64,000 nt of DNA from NCBI GenBank assembly GCA_015056885.1, contig SVFL01000001.1, positions 1 through 64,000 of the forward strand, read 5' to 3'. Source of the stretch: Lachnospiraceae bacterium (GTDB taxonomy: Bacteria > Bacillota > Clostridia > Lachnospirales > Lachnospiraceae). Positions 55,213 to 64,000 of the stretch are shown piece after piece. The notes under the pieces are model-generated. The model made no database searches, had not been told where the DNA came from, and saw only the letters and a program-made list of their open reading frames with translations. A program made the position numbers and the translations under genes. Every line of letters begins with the position of its first letter. Within the stretch, counting starts at the first letter, position 1.

Positions 55213-55578
55213 ATGGATATCAGTAATCTTACTTCAACATATAATGATTTATATGCCTCTGCATCCAATGCATCAGCGTCCAAGCTGGAGGGTCAGTTAA
55301 AAACCGACTATTCCAAAGCCACTGATGATGAATTGATGGATGCCTGCAAACAGTTCGAAGCGTATTTTTTGGAGCAGGTATTTAAAGGGATGGAGAAAAC
55401 TATTATAAAAAATGAAGATAGCAGTTCCTCCACTACATCTATGTTGGACTATTTCAAGGACGAGATGATACAGGATGTTGCAGCTCGGTCTACCGAACAG
55501 AATAGTTTGGGACTGGCTCAGATGCTTTATGATCAGATGAAACGCAATTACGGAGTAGATGCGGACAGCTTGTCTTAA
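55213..55578 (+). CDS. flgJ: FlgJ-like rod-binding protein
   Basis: 121 residues. DDELMDACKQFEAYFLEQVFKGM and the closing LGLAQMLYDQMKRNYG match the rod-binding domain (FlgJ N-terminal, PF10135). The muramidase half of enterobacterial FlgJ is absent, as is usual in Firmicutes. It helps rod assembly and belongs with the flhO/flhP genes, from which the hairpin array separates it. GGAGGAGAGG is upstream. Confidence 0.87.
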   Translation: MDISNLTSTYNDLYASASNASASKLEGQLKTDYSKATDDELMDACKQFEAYFLEQVFKGMEKTIIKNEDSSSSTTSMLDYFKDEMIQDVAARSTEQNSLGLAQMLYDQMKRNYGVDADSLS

Positions 55579-55663
55579 GTTGTCCGCTACCTTTCTATAT
55601 ACATTTTCGATATTTTCGCATTATCTCTCCGATTCGGAGCAATACACAAAAGGACAAAATAAT

Positions 55664-57889
55664 ATGGAAACAGTAAATGGATATGTAGATCACATCATTT
55701 TCCAGAATAGTGAAAATGGTTATACGGTTATGGTCCTTGTGTCAGAGGGCGAAGAAATTACCTGTGTGGGTTTTTGTAAAGGACTCAGTCAGGGAGAAAA
55801 TATTGCTGCAGAGGGTGAGTATGTGGAGCACCCTGTCTATGGAAAGCAGTTAAAAATAAGCAGTTACCGAACGGTTATTCCCAAGGACAGTGCCAGTATG
55901 GAGCGTTATCTTGGCAGTGGAGCAATCAAGGGAATTGGCGCTGCACTTGCTTCCCGTATTGTCAAGAAATTTGGTGATGATACTTTTCGTATTATTGAGG
56001 AAGAACCGGAACGACTTGCAGAAATCAAAGGTATCAGTATGCGCAAGGCTCAGGAGATTGCCATGCAGATGGAAGAGAAGAAAGATTTGCGGGAGGCGTT
56101 GGTCTATCTTCAGCAATATGGTATTTCCAATACTTTGGCGGTTAAAATATATAACACCTATGGTGCGGAAGTATATAGTGTGATGCGTGAAAATCCCTAT
56201 CGTCTGGCAGAGGATGTGTCAGGAATCGGTTTTAAAATCGCGGATGAGATTGCGACGCAAATAGGTATACATACCAATTCGGATTATCGTATTCGGAGTG
56301 GGGTGTTTTATACACTGTTGCAGTCTGTGGGTGAGGGGCATTGTTATCTGCCCATCAATCTTTTGCTTGAACGTGCCCATGTATTATTGGGGGTGGAGGC
56401 GGAAGATATAAGGCCTCAGGTAGAAAATTTGGCCATGGACAAAAAACTGGTAATCAAAGGAGAGAAGGTTTTTGCTTCTAACTTTTATTATACAGAACTT
56501 AATTGTGCAGCCATGCTGGAGCGTTTGAATATACCCATGTGGGAAGCAGAAGCCATGCCTTCGCAAGAGGCAGCCATGCGCAAGACGCTTGAAAATATGA
56601 TGAAGGAATTGGATATGGAGCTGGATGAACTTCAGCTTCAGGCAGTAATGACCAGTATTCAAAATGGTTTGTTTGTTCTCTCGGGCGGGCCCGGTACGGG
56701 TAAAACCACCACGATAAATATGATGCTTCGTTATTTTGAGTCAGAGGGGTTAGATATTATGTTGGCTGCTCCTACCGGTCGCGCGGCCAAGCGAATGACA
56801 GAGGCTACCGGTTTTGAGGCCAAGACCATTCATCGTCTGCTTGAGCTAAACAGTGCGTTGTCTGATGAGGATAATAGGAAAGTTCGTTTCGAGCGAAATG
56901 AGTTGGCCCCTCTTGAGGCGGATGTGATTATTATAGATGAGATGTCCATGGTAGATATACAGCTGTTTCAGGCGCTTTTAAAGGCTATTATACCGGGAAC
57001 CAGACTGATACTTGTGGGAGACGTAAATCAGTTGCCCAGTGTAGGGCCCGGACAGGTGCTTCGTGATATTATGGACAGCAATGTGTTTCCGGCGGTGGTT
57101 TTGCAGAAAATATTTCGTCAGGCAGGAGAAAGTGACATTGTTGTCAATGCACACCGGATTAATAATGGCGAGCAGATATCGCTGGATAATAAGTCGAAAG
57201 ATTTCTTTTTCTTGGAGAGAAATGACGTCAATGTCATATATAAGCATATGATACAGTTGATTCGAGAGAAGTTACCGGGCTATGTACAGGCGTCGCCTAT
57301 GGATATTCAAGTGTTGACGCCCATGCGTAAAGGAAGTCTGGGATGTGAGACTTTGAATACTATTTTGCAGAGATATTTAAATCCGCCCGAAGAGGGAAAA
57401 CGGGAGTATATCGTAGGCGAAACTATCTATCGTGAAGGCGACAAGGTTATGCAAATTCGCAATAACTATCAGCTTGAATGGGAGATTGTGAGCCGTTACG
57501 GGATTCCTGTAGACAGCGGTGTGGGGATTTTTAATGGTGATACCGGTAAAATTATTGAGATTCGTGAATCGTTATCGGAACTTGTGGTGGAGTATGATGA
57601 GCAGAGGCGTGTAACCTATCCATTTTCTCTTTTGGAGGAATTGGAACTGGCATATGCGGTTACCATTCACAAATCTCAGGGAAGTGAATATCCGGCGGTG
57701 ATCCTTCCGCTTCTTGCCGGTCCTAAAATGCTTTTCAATCGTAACCTTTTGTATACAGCAATCACCCGTGCCAAAAATTGTGTGACCATTTTAGGCAGTA
57801 ACAATACTGTGCGGGGAATGATTGACAATGTGAGCGAAAACAGTCGGTTTACCGGCTTGACCGAACGTATCAGAGAGGTTGCCGGATGA
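55664..57889 (+). CDS. recD2: RecD2-type DNA helicase
   Basis: 741 residues from the ATG at 55664, nine bases after AAAGGA; the longer reading covers non-coding sequence. An N-terminal OB-like and helix-hairpin-helix region (GSGAIKGIGAALASRIVKKF, ISGIGFK-like VSGIGFKIADEIA) is followed by the SF1B motor: Walker A GGPGTGKTT, IIDEMSMVD, GDVNQLPSVGPG, and the C-terminal VTIHKSQGSEYPAV. It is a 5'-3' helicase of DNA repair, without RecBC partners here. Confidence 0.93.
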   Translation: METVNGYVDHIIFQNSENGYTVMVLVSEGEEITCVGFCKGLSQGENIAAEGEYVEHPVYGKQLKISSYRTVIPKDSASMERYLGSGAIKGIGAALASRIVKKFGDDTFRIIEEEPERLAEIKGISMRKAQEIAMQMEEKKDLREALVYLQQYGISNTLAVKIYNTYGAEVYSVMRENPYRLAEDVSGIGFKIADEIATQIGIHTNSDYRIRSGVFYTLLQSVGEGHCYLPINLLLERAHVLLGVEAEDIRPQVENLAMDKKLVIKGEKVFASNFYYTELNCAAMLERLNIPMWEAEAMPSQEAAMRKTLENMMKELDMELDELQLQAVMTSIQNGLFVLSGGPGTGKTTTINMMLRYFESEGLDIMLAAPTGRAAKRMTEATGFEAKTIHRLLELNSALSDEDNRKVRFERNELAPLEADVIIIDEMSMVDIQLFQALLKAIIPGTRLILVGDVNQLPSVGPGQVLRDIMDSNVFPAVVLQKIFRQAGESDIVVNAHRINNGEQISLDNKSKDFFFLERNDVNVIYKHMIQLIREKLPGYVQASPMDIQVLTPMRKGSLGCETLNTILQRYLNPPEEGKREYIVGETIYREGDKVMQIRNNYQLEWEIVSRYGIPVDSGVGIFNGDTGKIIEIRESLSELVVEYDEQRRVTYPFSLLEELELAYAVTIHKSQGSEYPAVILPLLAGPKMLFNRNLLYTAITRAKNCVTILGSNNTVRGMIDNVSENSRFTGLTERIREVAG

Positions 57890-58593
57890 ATGTAATTGAT
57901 TGGATAAAACAACTGTTATTTCCGCTCAGATGTCCGGTGTGTGATGAACCGGTGAGGCTCTTTGGGGAGAAAATATGCCCTGAATGTCAGCCGCGAAAGA
58001 AGATGTTGACCTCTCCATATTGCATGAAGTGTGGCAAAAAACTCAGTGAAGACGAGGAATATTGCAGAGATTGTCGAAAAGATAATCATGTTTATGTCCG
58101 GGGGAGGGCGCTTTATGAATACGAAAGTGTGGCGGCGTCTATATATCGTTTTAAATACAGTGGCAGACAGGAGTATGGTGATTTTTGGGGAGAAGAAATG
58201 GCTTTTTATCTGGGGAATTTTATTCGGGAGATAAAACCGGATGCATTGATTCCCATTCCGCTTCATGCAAGTCGAAAGAGACAGCGTGGATACAATCAGG
58301 CGACGGTTTTGGCCAGAGCTTTGGGGAGGGAATTGAATATTCCGGTGAAGGAAAAATATTTGCTCAGAGTAAAGAAAACAACGCCTTTGAAGCGCCTGAA
58401 TCCGAAAGAAAGGCAAAATAATTTGAAAAAGGCTTTTATTATCAGCCAAAATGATGTAAAATTAAAGAGAGTGATACTGGTGGATGATATCTATACTACC
58501 GGAAGTACTATGGATGAGGCGGCTAGAACGCTGATAAACAGCGGTGTTGAAACGGTTTATTTTGTTGCGCTGGCATGCGGTGCCGGTGTTTAA
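57886..58593 (+). CDS. comFC: ComFC-like phosphoribosyltransferase-fold protein
   Basis: 235 residues, overlapping recD2 by ATGA. An N-terminal zinc-binding part (CPVC, CPEC, CMKCG, CRDC) is followed by a PRTase fold with the PRPP-type loop VILVDDIYTTGSTMDEA. ComFC/GntX members are needed for DNA uptake in competent bacteria. The next gene is the flagellar YvyF-like protein, the same order as in Bacillus. Confidence 0.9.
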   Translation: MNVIDWIKQLLFPLRCPVCDEPVRLFGEKICPECQPRKKMLTSPYCMKCGKKLSEDEEYCRDCRKDNHVYVRGRALYEYESVAASIYRFKYSGRQEYGDFWGEEMAFYLGNFIREIKPDALIPIPLHASRKRQRGYNQATVLARALGRELNIPVKEKYLLRVKKTTPLKRLNPKERQNNLKKAFIISQNDVKLKRVILVDDIYTTGSTMDEAARTLINSGVETVYFVALACGAGV

Positions 58594-58611
58594 GCAGACG
58601 GAGGGATTAAC

Positions 58612-59016
58612 ATGGATGTTAGGACATGTAAAAGCTGCAAAAGAATTTTTAACTATTTAAGTGGTCCCAATATTTGTCCCGGTTGTAAGGCGAAATTAGA
58701 GGAGAAGTTCCAAGAGGTAAAGGCGTATATTGAGGAACATAGAGGCGCCAGTATGCAGGAGGTTTCTGAGGAGTGCGATGTAGAGGTTGCTCAGATTCGT
58801 CAGTGGTTGAGAGAAGAGCGTCTGGAACTTATGGAGGGGTCTGCAATTATGCTAAGTTGTGAGAGTTGCGGAGCGCCTATTCGCTGTGGACGGTTTTGTG
58901 ACAAATGCAGAAATGCTCTTGCCAATAATTTCCAGAGTATGATGCATGGAAATAAGCCGACAGAGCCTACACTGTACAAGAAAAACAAGGATAGTGCGAA
59001 AATGCGGTTCCTGTAA
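58612..59016 (+). CDS. yvyF: YvyF-like flagellar operon protein
   Basis: 134 residues. Two zinc-finger-like ends (CKSCKRIF...CPGCKAK and CESCGAP...CDKCRNA) flank a helical/HTH-like part (SMQEVSEECDVEVAQIRQWL). This fits the TIGR03826/YvyF family found beside flgM in Firmicutes. FlgM itself is not present here. Its role is regulatory or unknown. Confidence 0.82.
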   Translation: MDVRTCKSCKRIFNYLSGPNICPGCKAKLEEKFQEVKAYIEEHRGASMQEVSEECDVEVAQIRQWLREERLELMEGSAIMLSCESCGAPIRCGRFCDKCRNALANNFQSMMHGNKPTEPTLYKKNKDSAKMRFL

Positions 59017-59033
59017 TCGCATGGGAGATTTTT

Positions 59034-59423
59034 ATGTTGAATGAAGAAAGAGTTATACTCATGACCAAGATGGCTTCCTATGAGGAGCATGAGGGCAAGG
59101 AGAATATGAAAATAGGTAAATACTTCAGAGGAGATTACATTGCAGTACAGGTTCTGAAATCAATTTTAAGTGCCACAGTAGCATTTGCTTTGATTTTAGG
59201 ACTTTATGTACTTTATGATTTTGAAGTATTTATGCAGGATTTGTACAAAATTGATTTGGTGAGTTTTGCCAAGACGATTCTGATTTACTATGGAGTTACT
59301 GTAGTGGTGTATGCAGCATTTTCCTATGGAATTTATACTTATCGATATTCTAAAGCGCGCAAGAGTCTGAAGCTGTATCATCAGAATTTGAAGAAATTAA
59401 ATTCTATGTATGAGGAAGGGTAA
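59034..59423 (+). CDS. Small membrane protein, unknown
   Basis: 129 residues with two membrane spans (about 44-64 and 83-103) and charged ends. GGGAG precedes the ATG. The stop is followed within 13 bases by the next membrane-protein gene, so the two are probably co-expressed and may act together. No family recognised. Confidence 0.75.
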   Translation: MLNEERVILMTKMASYEEHEGKENMKIGKYFRGDYIAVQVLKSILSATVAFALILGLYVLYDFEVFMQDLYKIDLVSFAKTILIYYGVTVVVYAAFSYGIYTYRYSKARKSLKLYHQNLKKLNSMYEEG

Positions 59424-59435
59424 TTGGAGGAAATA

Positions 59436-60554
59436 ATGACTGCTTTACTGGAATTAAGAGATAAATTAAAGTTAATATACAACAAGAATGAAGAGTTTAT
59501 TTTACCTGTAATCAAATTTTTGGTGGCATTTGTTGTGTTATCGGTTGTCAATGGCCAAATGGGTTATATGACCCGGATCGACAGTGTTGCTATTGTTTTG
59601 GTGGCTGCTCTGATGTGTTCTTTCTTACCGGTTGGTGTAATTACACTGTTTGCGGGATTGTTTAGTCTGCTTCATATGTATGCATTGTCCCTTGAAGTGG
59701 CGATAGTAGGTTTGGTTGTATATCTTTTGCTGTTTCTTTTGTTTTTTCGATTTGGAACAAAGGATGGTATTGTTGTAGTTTTGACACCGTTGTTGTGTTT
59801 TATGAAGATTCCTTATATTATGCCTGTTGTGATGGGACTTTTGGGAACACCTCTTTCTGCGGCATCAGTGGGATGCGGTGTGGTTGTGTTTTACCTGCTT
59901 CAGGCTGTAATTCTCAATGCGCCGACCATTAAGACCATGAGTAGCGCAGATGCGATGGGAAAACTTCGTTTGGTGTTAGATGCATTGCTTGACAATAAGG
60001 CCATGCTGGTAATGGTGATTGCTTTTGCAATAACGGTTATCGTTGTGTACATTGTTCGCAGAATGTCGATTGATTATTCCTGGACGATTGCCATGGTGGC
60101 AGGTGTACTTTTGAATATGGTGATTCTGCTTATTGGCGATTTGATTTATGAGACAAATATATCTGTAGTAGGAGCAATTTTAGGAAATGTTCTTGCTTTG
60201 GGTGTTGCTAAGGTGGTGGAGTTTTTCCGGTTTTGTGTGGATTACAGTCGTACGGAAAAAGTTCAGTTTGAAGATGATGAATATTATTATTATGTGAAAG
60301 CTGTACCTAAAATGAATGTTGCGGCACCTACTAAGACTGTTAAGCATATTAATACTCAGAGAAGAGTTGCTGCTTCTCAAAGCAGACCGGCTTCTTCTCA
60401 GAGCAGACCGACTTCTGCACAGGGGCGTAGTGTAACCACAGAACGTACACGGAGAGATTCTGCTGCGAAGTATGATAAATCTGTCAGCGGACGAAGTGTT
60501 ACAATTGGTAGCCGCCAGGATGAGTCGCAAGAAGATTATGAGGAGCTGTTTTAA
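59436..60554 (+). CDS. Polytopic membrane protein upstream of cdaA
   Basis: 372 residues; ATG at 59436 directly after GGAGGAAATA. About eight hydrophobic spans occupy residues 20-265; the remaining ~100 are a charged cytoplasmic tail with the low-complexity repeat QSRPASSQSRPTSAQGRS and an acidic end. No family is certain. It abuts cdaA (three bases), so it may belong to the c-di-AMP synthesis locus or to cell-wall functions. Confidence 0.75.
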   Translation: MTALLELRDKLKLIYNKNEEFILPVIKFLVAFVVLSVVNGQMGYMTRIDSVAIVLVAALMCSFLPVGVITLFAGLFSLLHMYALSLEVAIVGLVVYLLLFLLFFRFGTKDGIVVVLTPLLCFMKIPYIMPVVMGLLGTPLSAASVGCGVVVFYLLQAVILNAPTIKTMSSADAMGKLRLVLDALLDNKAMLVMVIAFAITVIVVYIVRRMSIDYSWTIAMVAGVLLNMVILLIGDLIYETNISVVGAILGNVLALGVAKVVEFFRFCVDYSRTEKVQFEDDEYYYYVKAVPKMNVAAPTKTVKHINTQRRVAASQSRPASSQSRPTSAQGRSVTTERTRRDSAAKYDKSVSGRSVTIGSRQDESQEDYEELF

Positions 60555-60557
60555 GGA

Positions 60558-61451
60558 ATGCAATGGTTTGACAGAGTTGTAGAGTATCTGAGAAATTTTA
60601 GTATATACGGGACGATAATGGACCTGGGCGATGTATTGGAGATTCTGATAATCGCCCTTTTGGTGTATTATGTTTTAGTATGGATGAAGGCCACGAGAGC
60701 ATGGACGCTTTTGAAGGGCCTTATTGTCATTGCAGTTTTTCTGTTGTTGGCATCCATTTTTAAGATGACCACGATTCTTTGGATTGCGCAAAATGTGCTT
60801 GGTTTTGCGGTGACGGCGTTGGTTGTCATTCTGCAACCCGAATTGCGTAAGGCACTGGAAGAATTAGGTAAGAAAAATATTATTGGCTCTATGATATCAT
60901 TTGATTCCGGTAAAAAAGAAGAGGATACCTATTCGGAAAAGACAATTAATGAGATTGTAAAAGCCTGTGTGGAAATGGGGAAAGTACGGACGGGAGCTTT
61001 GATTGTTATAGAAAAACAGGTTTCTCTGAATGATTATGAGCGCACGGGGATTGATGTGGACGGATTAGTAACCAATCAGTTGCTTATCAATATTTTTGAA
61101 CATAATACTCCGTTGCATGATGGTGCGGTGATTGTTCGTGGGAATCGTATTACTTCTGCAACCTGTTATTTGCCGTTGTCTGATAATCTGGCATTGAGTA
61201 AGGATTTGGGAACCAGACACAGAGCCGGAGTAGGTATCTCTGAGGTGACAGATTCCGTGACTGTAATTGTGTCAGAGGAGACCGGTAAAATCAGTGTAGC
61301 TTATGAGGGTAATTTGAAGCGTAGTCTGGATGGAGATGCATTGCGTAGCTTTTTGATGAAGACACTGCTCAAGACAGTGGAGGAGAATAAGCCTAAGCGC
61401 AAATGGAAAGGAAGGAACAGAGCAAAGAATGAGGAAAAAACTACTGAATAA
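60558..61451 (+). CDS. cdaA: Diadenylate cyclase CdaA
   Basis: 297 residues. Three N-terminal membrane spans precede a DAC domain with the catalytic HDGAVIV and GTRHRAGVG motifs. It condenses two ATP to c-di-AMP, which controls potassium and osmolyte balance. It overlaps cdaR and is followed by glmM, the standard cdaA-cdaR-glmM cluster, where CdaR and GlmM modulate its activity. Confidence 0.95.
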   Translation: MQWFDRVVEYLRNFSIYGTIMDLGDVLEILIIALLVYYVLVWMKATRAWTLLKGLIVIAVFLLLASIFKMTTILWIAQNVLGFAVTALVVILQPELRKALEELGKKNIIGSMISFDSGKKEEDTYSEKTINEIVKACVEMGKVRTGALIVIEKQVSLNDYERTGIDVDGLVTNQLLINIFEHNTPLHDGAVIVRGNRITSATCYLPLSDNLALSKDLGTRHRAGVGISEVTDSVTVIVSEETGKISVAYEGNLKRSLDGDALRSFLMKTLLKTVEENKPKRKWKGRNRAKNEEKTTE

Positions 61452-62700
61452 TCTAAATCTTAAGCTCATATCTCTCCTGTTGGCTTTTCTTTTGTGGTTT
61501 GTGGTTGTTCAGGTGGGTGATCCCAAGGACGAGAGGGATATGGGAAAGATTCCTGTAAGACTGATTAATACAGAACTTCTGGAAAAGGAAAATAAGGTGT
61601 ATGAGATTTTGGAGGATACCGATACGGTAAGAGTGACGGTATATGCACCAAAGAGTGTTTTTACACAGCTTAGAAGCAGTGATATTACAGCGGAGGCTGA
61701 TGTGAGCAAACTTACGGATATTAATACGATTCCGATAACATTTACAGCATCGAATGCCAATGTGGTTTCAATCAAAGGAAGTCATGATATGGTTAAGCTG
61801 AATGTGGAAGAGAAAGCCAGCAAGTATGTAACACTCGTGACAAATGCGGTAGGAAAAGTGGCTGATGGTTATATGGTGTATTCTTTGACACCTGACCAGA
61901 ACCGTATTGAGGTATCAGGTCCAAAGTCGGCTGTGGATCAGGTAAAATATGCCGGAGTGGAAATTGATGTAACGGATGCAACCGGCAATTTGACAGCAAA
62001 TGTAGACATCAGACTGTATGATGCAAGCGGTAATGTGGTTGAGCGGACTAATCTTGCCAAGAATGTGGATTATGTCAAGATGTCTGCAGAGATTTTAGCG
62101 GTAAAAGAAGTTCCTGTAGAGATTGCTGTGATGGGTACCCCGGCTAAGGGATATATGGCAACCGGTGTTGTAGAGAGCAATCCGTCTACCGTGAAGTTGG
62201 CAGGTGCTGCATATAATTTGATGCGAATTAACTCGATTGTAATACCTGCGGAAGAATTAGATATTACAGGTGCAGAGACCGATGTGGTTGATGTTATTGA
62301 TATCAGGGAATATCTGCCGGATAATATTAAGCTTGCTGAGAGTGGATTTAGTGGTAAGATTACTGCAACGGCATTTGTCGAGCCTATTATTAATAAGACA
62401 TTGACAGTGCCTATTGAGAATGTAAGCCTGACGAATATTCCGCAGGGATATGAAGCGGAAATTACTGATTCAGCAGAAACAACATTTACTTTGGAGGTGT
62501 CCGGTCTGGGTGGACATGTCAATCCGATACTTCAGGAAAATGTGATGGGTACAGTTGATGTTTCTGCGTGGATGCAAGAGATGGGCATAGAAAATCTGCG
62601 CGAGGGAAGTTATAATATCCCTGTGAAGTTTGCGTTAGATGAAAATATTACTCTGGGAGAAACCTATAACGTAAGGGTTGTCATAAAACAGTCGGAATAG
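61429..62700 (+). CDS. cdaR: CdaA regulator CdaR (YbbR domains)
   Basis: 423 residues: one N-terminal membrane span (about 10-27) and an external part of four YbbR repeats, each ending in a strand pattern such as VRVTVYAPKSV and NRIEVSGPKSAVDQV. It overlaps the cdaA stop by 23 bases. It binds CdaA at the membrane and tunes c-di-AMP output. Confidence 0.92.
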   Translation: MRKKLLNNLNLKLISLLLAFLLWFVVVQVGDPKDERDMGKIPVRLINTELLEKENKVYEILEDTDTVRVTVYAPKSVFTQLRSSDITAEADVSKLTDINTIPITFTASNANVVSIKGSHDMVKLNVEEKASKYVTLVTNAVGKVADGYMVYSLTPDQNRIEVSGPKSAVDQVKYAGVEIDVTDATGNLTANVDIRLYDASGNVVERTNLAKNVDYVKMSAEILAVKEVPVEIAVMGTPAKGYMATGVVESNPSTVKLAGAAYNLMRINSIVIPAEELDITGAETDVVDVIDIREYLPDNIKLAESGFSGKITATAFVEPIINKTLTVPIENVSLTNIPQGYEAEITDSAETTFTLEVSGLGGHVNPILQENVMGTVDVSAWMQEMGIENLREGSYNIPVKFALDENITLGETYNVRVVIKQSE

Positions 62701-62745
62701 AAATATTAATTAAGTAGGTGCTAAGCACCGGAATAGAGGTAAAAA

Positions 62746-64000
62746 ATGGCTAGATTATTTGGAACTGATGGTGTAAGAGGTATTGCAAATGAGGAGCTGA
62801 CTCCGCTCCTGGCTATGCAGCTGGGACAGGCAGGAGCCTATGTATTGACCAAGGAAAAGGAGCATAAGCCTACTATTATGGTGGGTTGTGACACCCGTAT
62901 TTCAGGGGATATGTTGGCAAATGCATTGATGGCAGGAGCTTGTTCCGTGGGTGCGAATTGTATCTATGTAGGTGTGCTTCCTACGCCTGCAGTGGCTTGT
63001 CTCACTAAGAAATATAAGGTAGATGCAGGTGTTGTAATCTCTGCTTCCCACAATCCGGTAGAATTTAACGGAATTAAGTTTTTTGACGGAGACGGTTACA
63101 AGCTTCCGGATGCGTTGGAGGATGAGATCGATGAGTTAATTAAGAATAATATGGCAGGGGTTAAGTTCCCTATTGGTCCCGGTGTCGGTAAAATCAAGTA
63201 TCGTACCGATGCCAGAGAGGAGTATATCAATCATGCCATGAATTCTGTAAATGTGGACTTGTCCGGCTTGAAGATTGTGGTAGACTGTGCAGAGGGTGCT
63301 TCGTTCTACACTTCTGTTGAGACGCTGAAGGAACTGGGCGGCAATGTGGTTGCTATCCATAATAACCCTGACGGAACAAATATTAATGCAAACTGTGGTT
63401 CCACACATATGGAAGAACTGCAGGCCAGAGTAGTATATGAGAAGGCTAATGTAGGTCTCGCTTTTGACGGAGATGCAGATAGATTATTGGCTGTAGATGA
63501 AAATGGTAATCAGGTAGATGGTGACCAGATTATGGCCATCATTGGCAGCTATATGAAACAGCATGGTAAACTTGCAAATGACACTATTGTCGCAACTGTT
63601 ATGAGTAATCTGGGCTTCTTCCTTATGGGGGAGAAAAATGATATTAAGATTGAGCAGACTAAGGTAGGAGACCGTTATGTGCTGGAGCGCATGAAAGAAA
63701 TCAATGCAAATCTTGGCGGAGAGCAGTCCGGTCATATTATATTCCTGGATGAGAATACCACCGGTGATGGCTTGCTCAGTGCGCTTCATCTTTTGCAGGT
63801 AATGGTAGATACCGGTAAGCCTTTGTCAGAACTTGCGTCCATTATGGAGGTTCTCCCTCAGGCGCTGGTAAATGCAAAGGTTGCTAATCACAAGAAGGAT
63901 AAATATATGGAGTATCCTGAGATTGCCGGTGCAATTGCAGAACTTGAGAAGAAGTTTGCCGGTGAGGGAAGAGTACTTATTCGTCCTTCCGGTACAGAGC
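62746..64000 (+). CDS. glmM: Phosphoglucosamine mutase GlmM (partial, runs off edge)
   Basis: The first 418 codons are present, of about 450 expected; the window ends inside the C-terminal RPSGTE phosphate-binding loop. It opens MARLFGTDGVRG, with the phospho-serine motif SASHNPVEFNG and the metal loop DGDADR. It converts glucosamine-6-phosphate to glucosamine-1-phosphate for peptidoglycan. GAGGT precedes the ATG. It is the third gene of the cdaA-cdaR-glmM cluster. Confidence 0.97.
   Translation, partial: MARLFGTDGVRGIANEELTPLLAMQLGQAGAYVLTKEKEHKPTIMVGCDTRISGDMLANALMAGACSVGANCIYVGVLPTPAVACLTKKYKVDAGVVISASHNPVEFNGIKFFDGDGYKLPDALEDEIDELIKNNMAGVKFPIGPGVGKIKYRTDAREEYINHAMNSVNVDLSGLKIVVDCAEGASFYTSVETLKELGGNVVAIHNNPDGTNINANCGSTHMEELQARVVYEKANVGLAFDGDADRLLAVDENGNQVDGDQIMAIIGSYMKQHGKLANDTIVATVMSNLGFFLMGEKNDIKIEQTKVGDRYVLERMKEINANLGGEQSGHIIFLDENTTGDGLLSALHLLQVMVDTGKPLSELASIMEVLPQALVNAKVANHKKDKYMEYPEIAGAIAELEKKFAGEGRVLIRPSGTE

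Noticed and set aside
54866..55283. Minus-strand ORFs through the hairpin repeats
   Set aside because: They merely translate the repeat units (repeated FAKIRTSCE-type peptides) and lack ribosome sites.

Overview
The window looks like the chromosome of a motile, low-to-moderate-GC, monoderm Firmicute of the Clostridia, most plausibly a Lachnospiraceae relative (Roseburia/Butyrivibrio/Eubacterium-like). This rests on the Bacillus/Clostridium gene orders mbl-flhO-flhP-flgJ, comFC-yvyF and cdaA-cdaR-glmM, the FtsEX-M23 hydrolase cluster, strong AGGAGG ribosome sites, and sigma-A promoters of the TTGACA-N17-TATAAT type. No outer-membrane genes are seen. Assignments come from reading the sequence; no database search was run.

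Layout. 1-5.5 kb: a multi-membrane GT-C-like glycosyltransferase, then a promoter-driven but decayed type III (III-D-like) CRISPR effector operon (ring-nuclease-like protein, Cas10 N-terminal fragment, truncated TIGR03986-type RAMP, orphan C-terminal pieces) with no CRISPR array. 5.5-9.0 kb (minus strand): a MoxR ATPase/VWA metallopeptidase-like pair with a small Cys-rich protein, preceded by a 23-codon ORF that has its own strong promoter and a following terminator. 9.4-14.3 kb: a free-standing EF-Tu domain II protein translationally coupled to LuxE-like and LuxC-like enzymes, then an acyl-ACP thioesterase, CvfB and a YjfB motility peptide. 14.5-21.3 kb: PucR/CdaR-type regulator, FtsE, FtsX, M23 hydrolase, CtpA protease and a GH4 enzyme with the alpha-galacturonidase CHEV motif. 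21.3-30.6 kb: a CaCA antiporter behind a probable yybP-ykoY (Mn) riboswitch, an MBOAT/SGNH O-acylation pair, and a divergent sugar cassette (FdtB-like, FdtA-like, GtrB-like, GT-C, GtrA). 30.7-35.4 kb: double-receiver protein, hybrid PocR histidine kinase and a CZB-domain protein.

35.4-47.5 kb is an accessory island of about 11 kb, AT-rich by eye, lying between two copies of the uvrB 5' region. The left copy is a fragment that stops right at the junction; the right copy leads into intact uvrB. The island carries LURP-one and PH/zinc-ribbon proteins, a minus-strand run of small regulatory-looking genes (HTH, alpha-CTD-like, EF-hand, RQC-like) and a plus-strand operon of a 541-aa protein, a HerA-type ATPase and a DNA/RNA non-specific endonuclease. 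That operon is the best candidate for an undescribed defence or toxin-translocation system. No integrase was found.

47.2-64 kb is core genome: uvrB-uvrA, mbl, two rod/hook genes, an array of hairpin repeats, flgJ-like, recD2, comFC, yvyF, two membrane proteins, and cdaA-cdaR-glmM running off the right edge.
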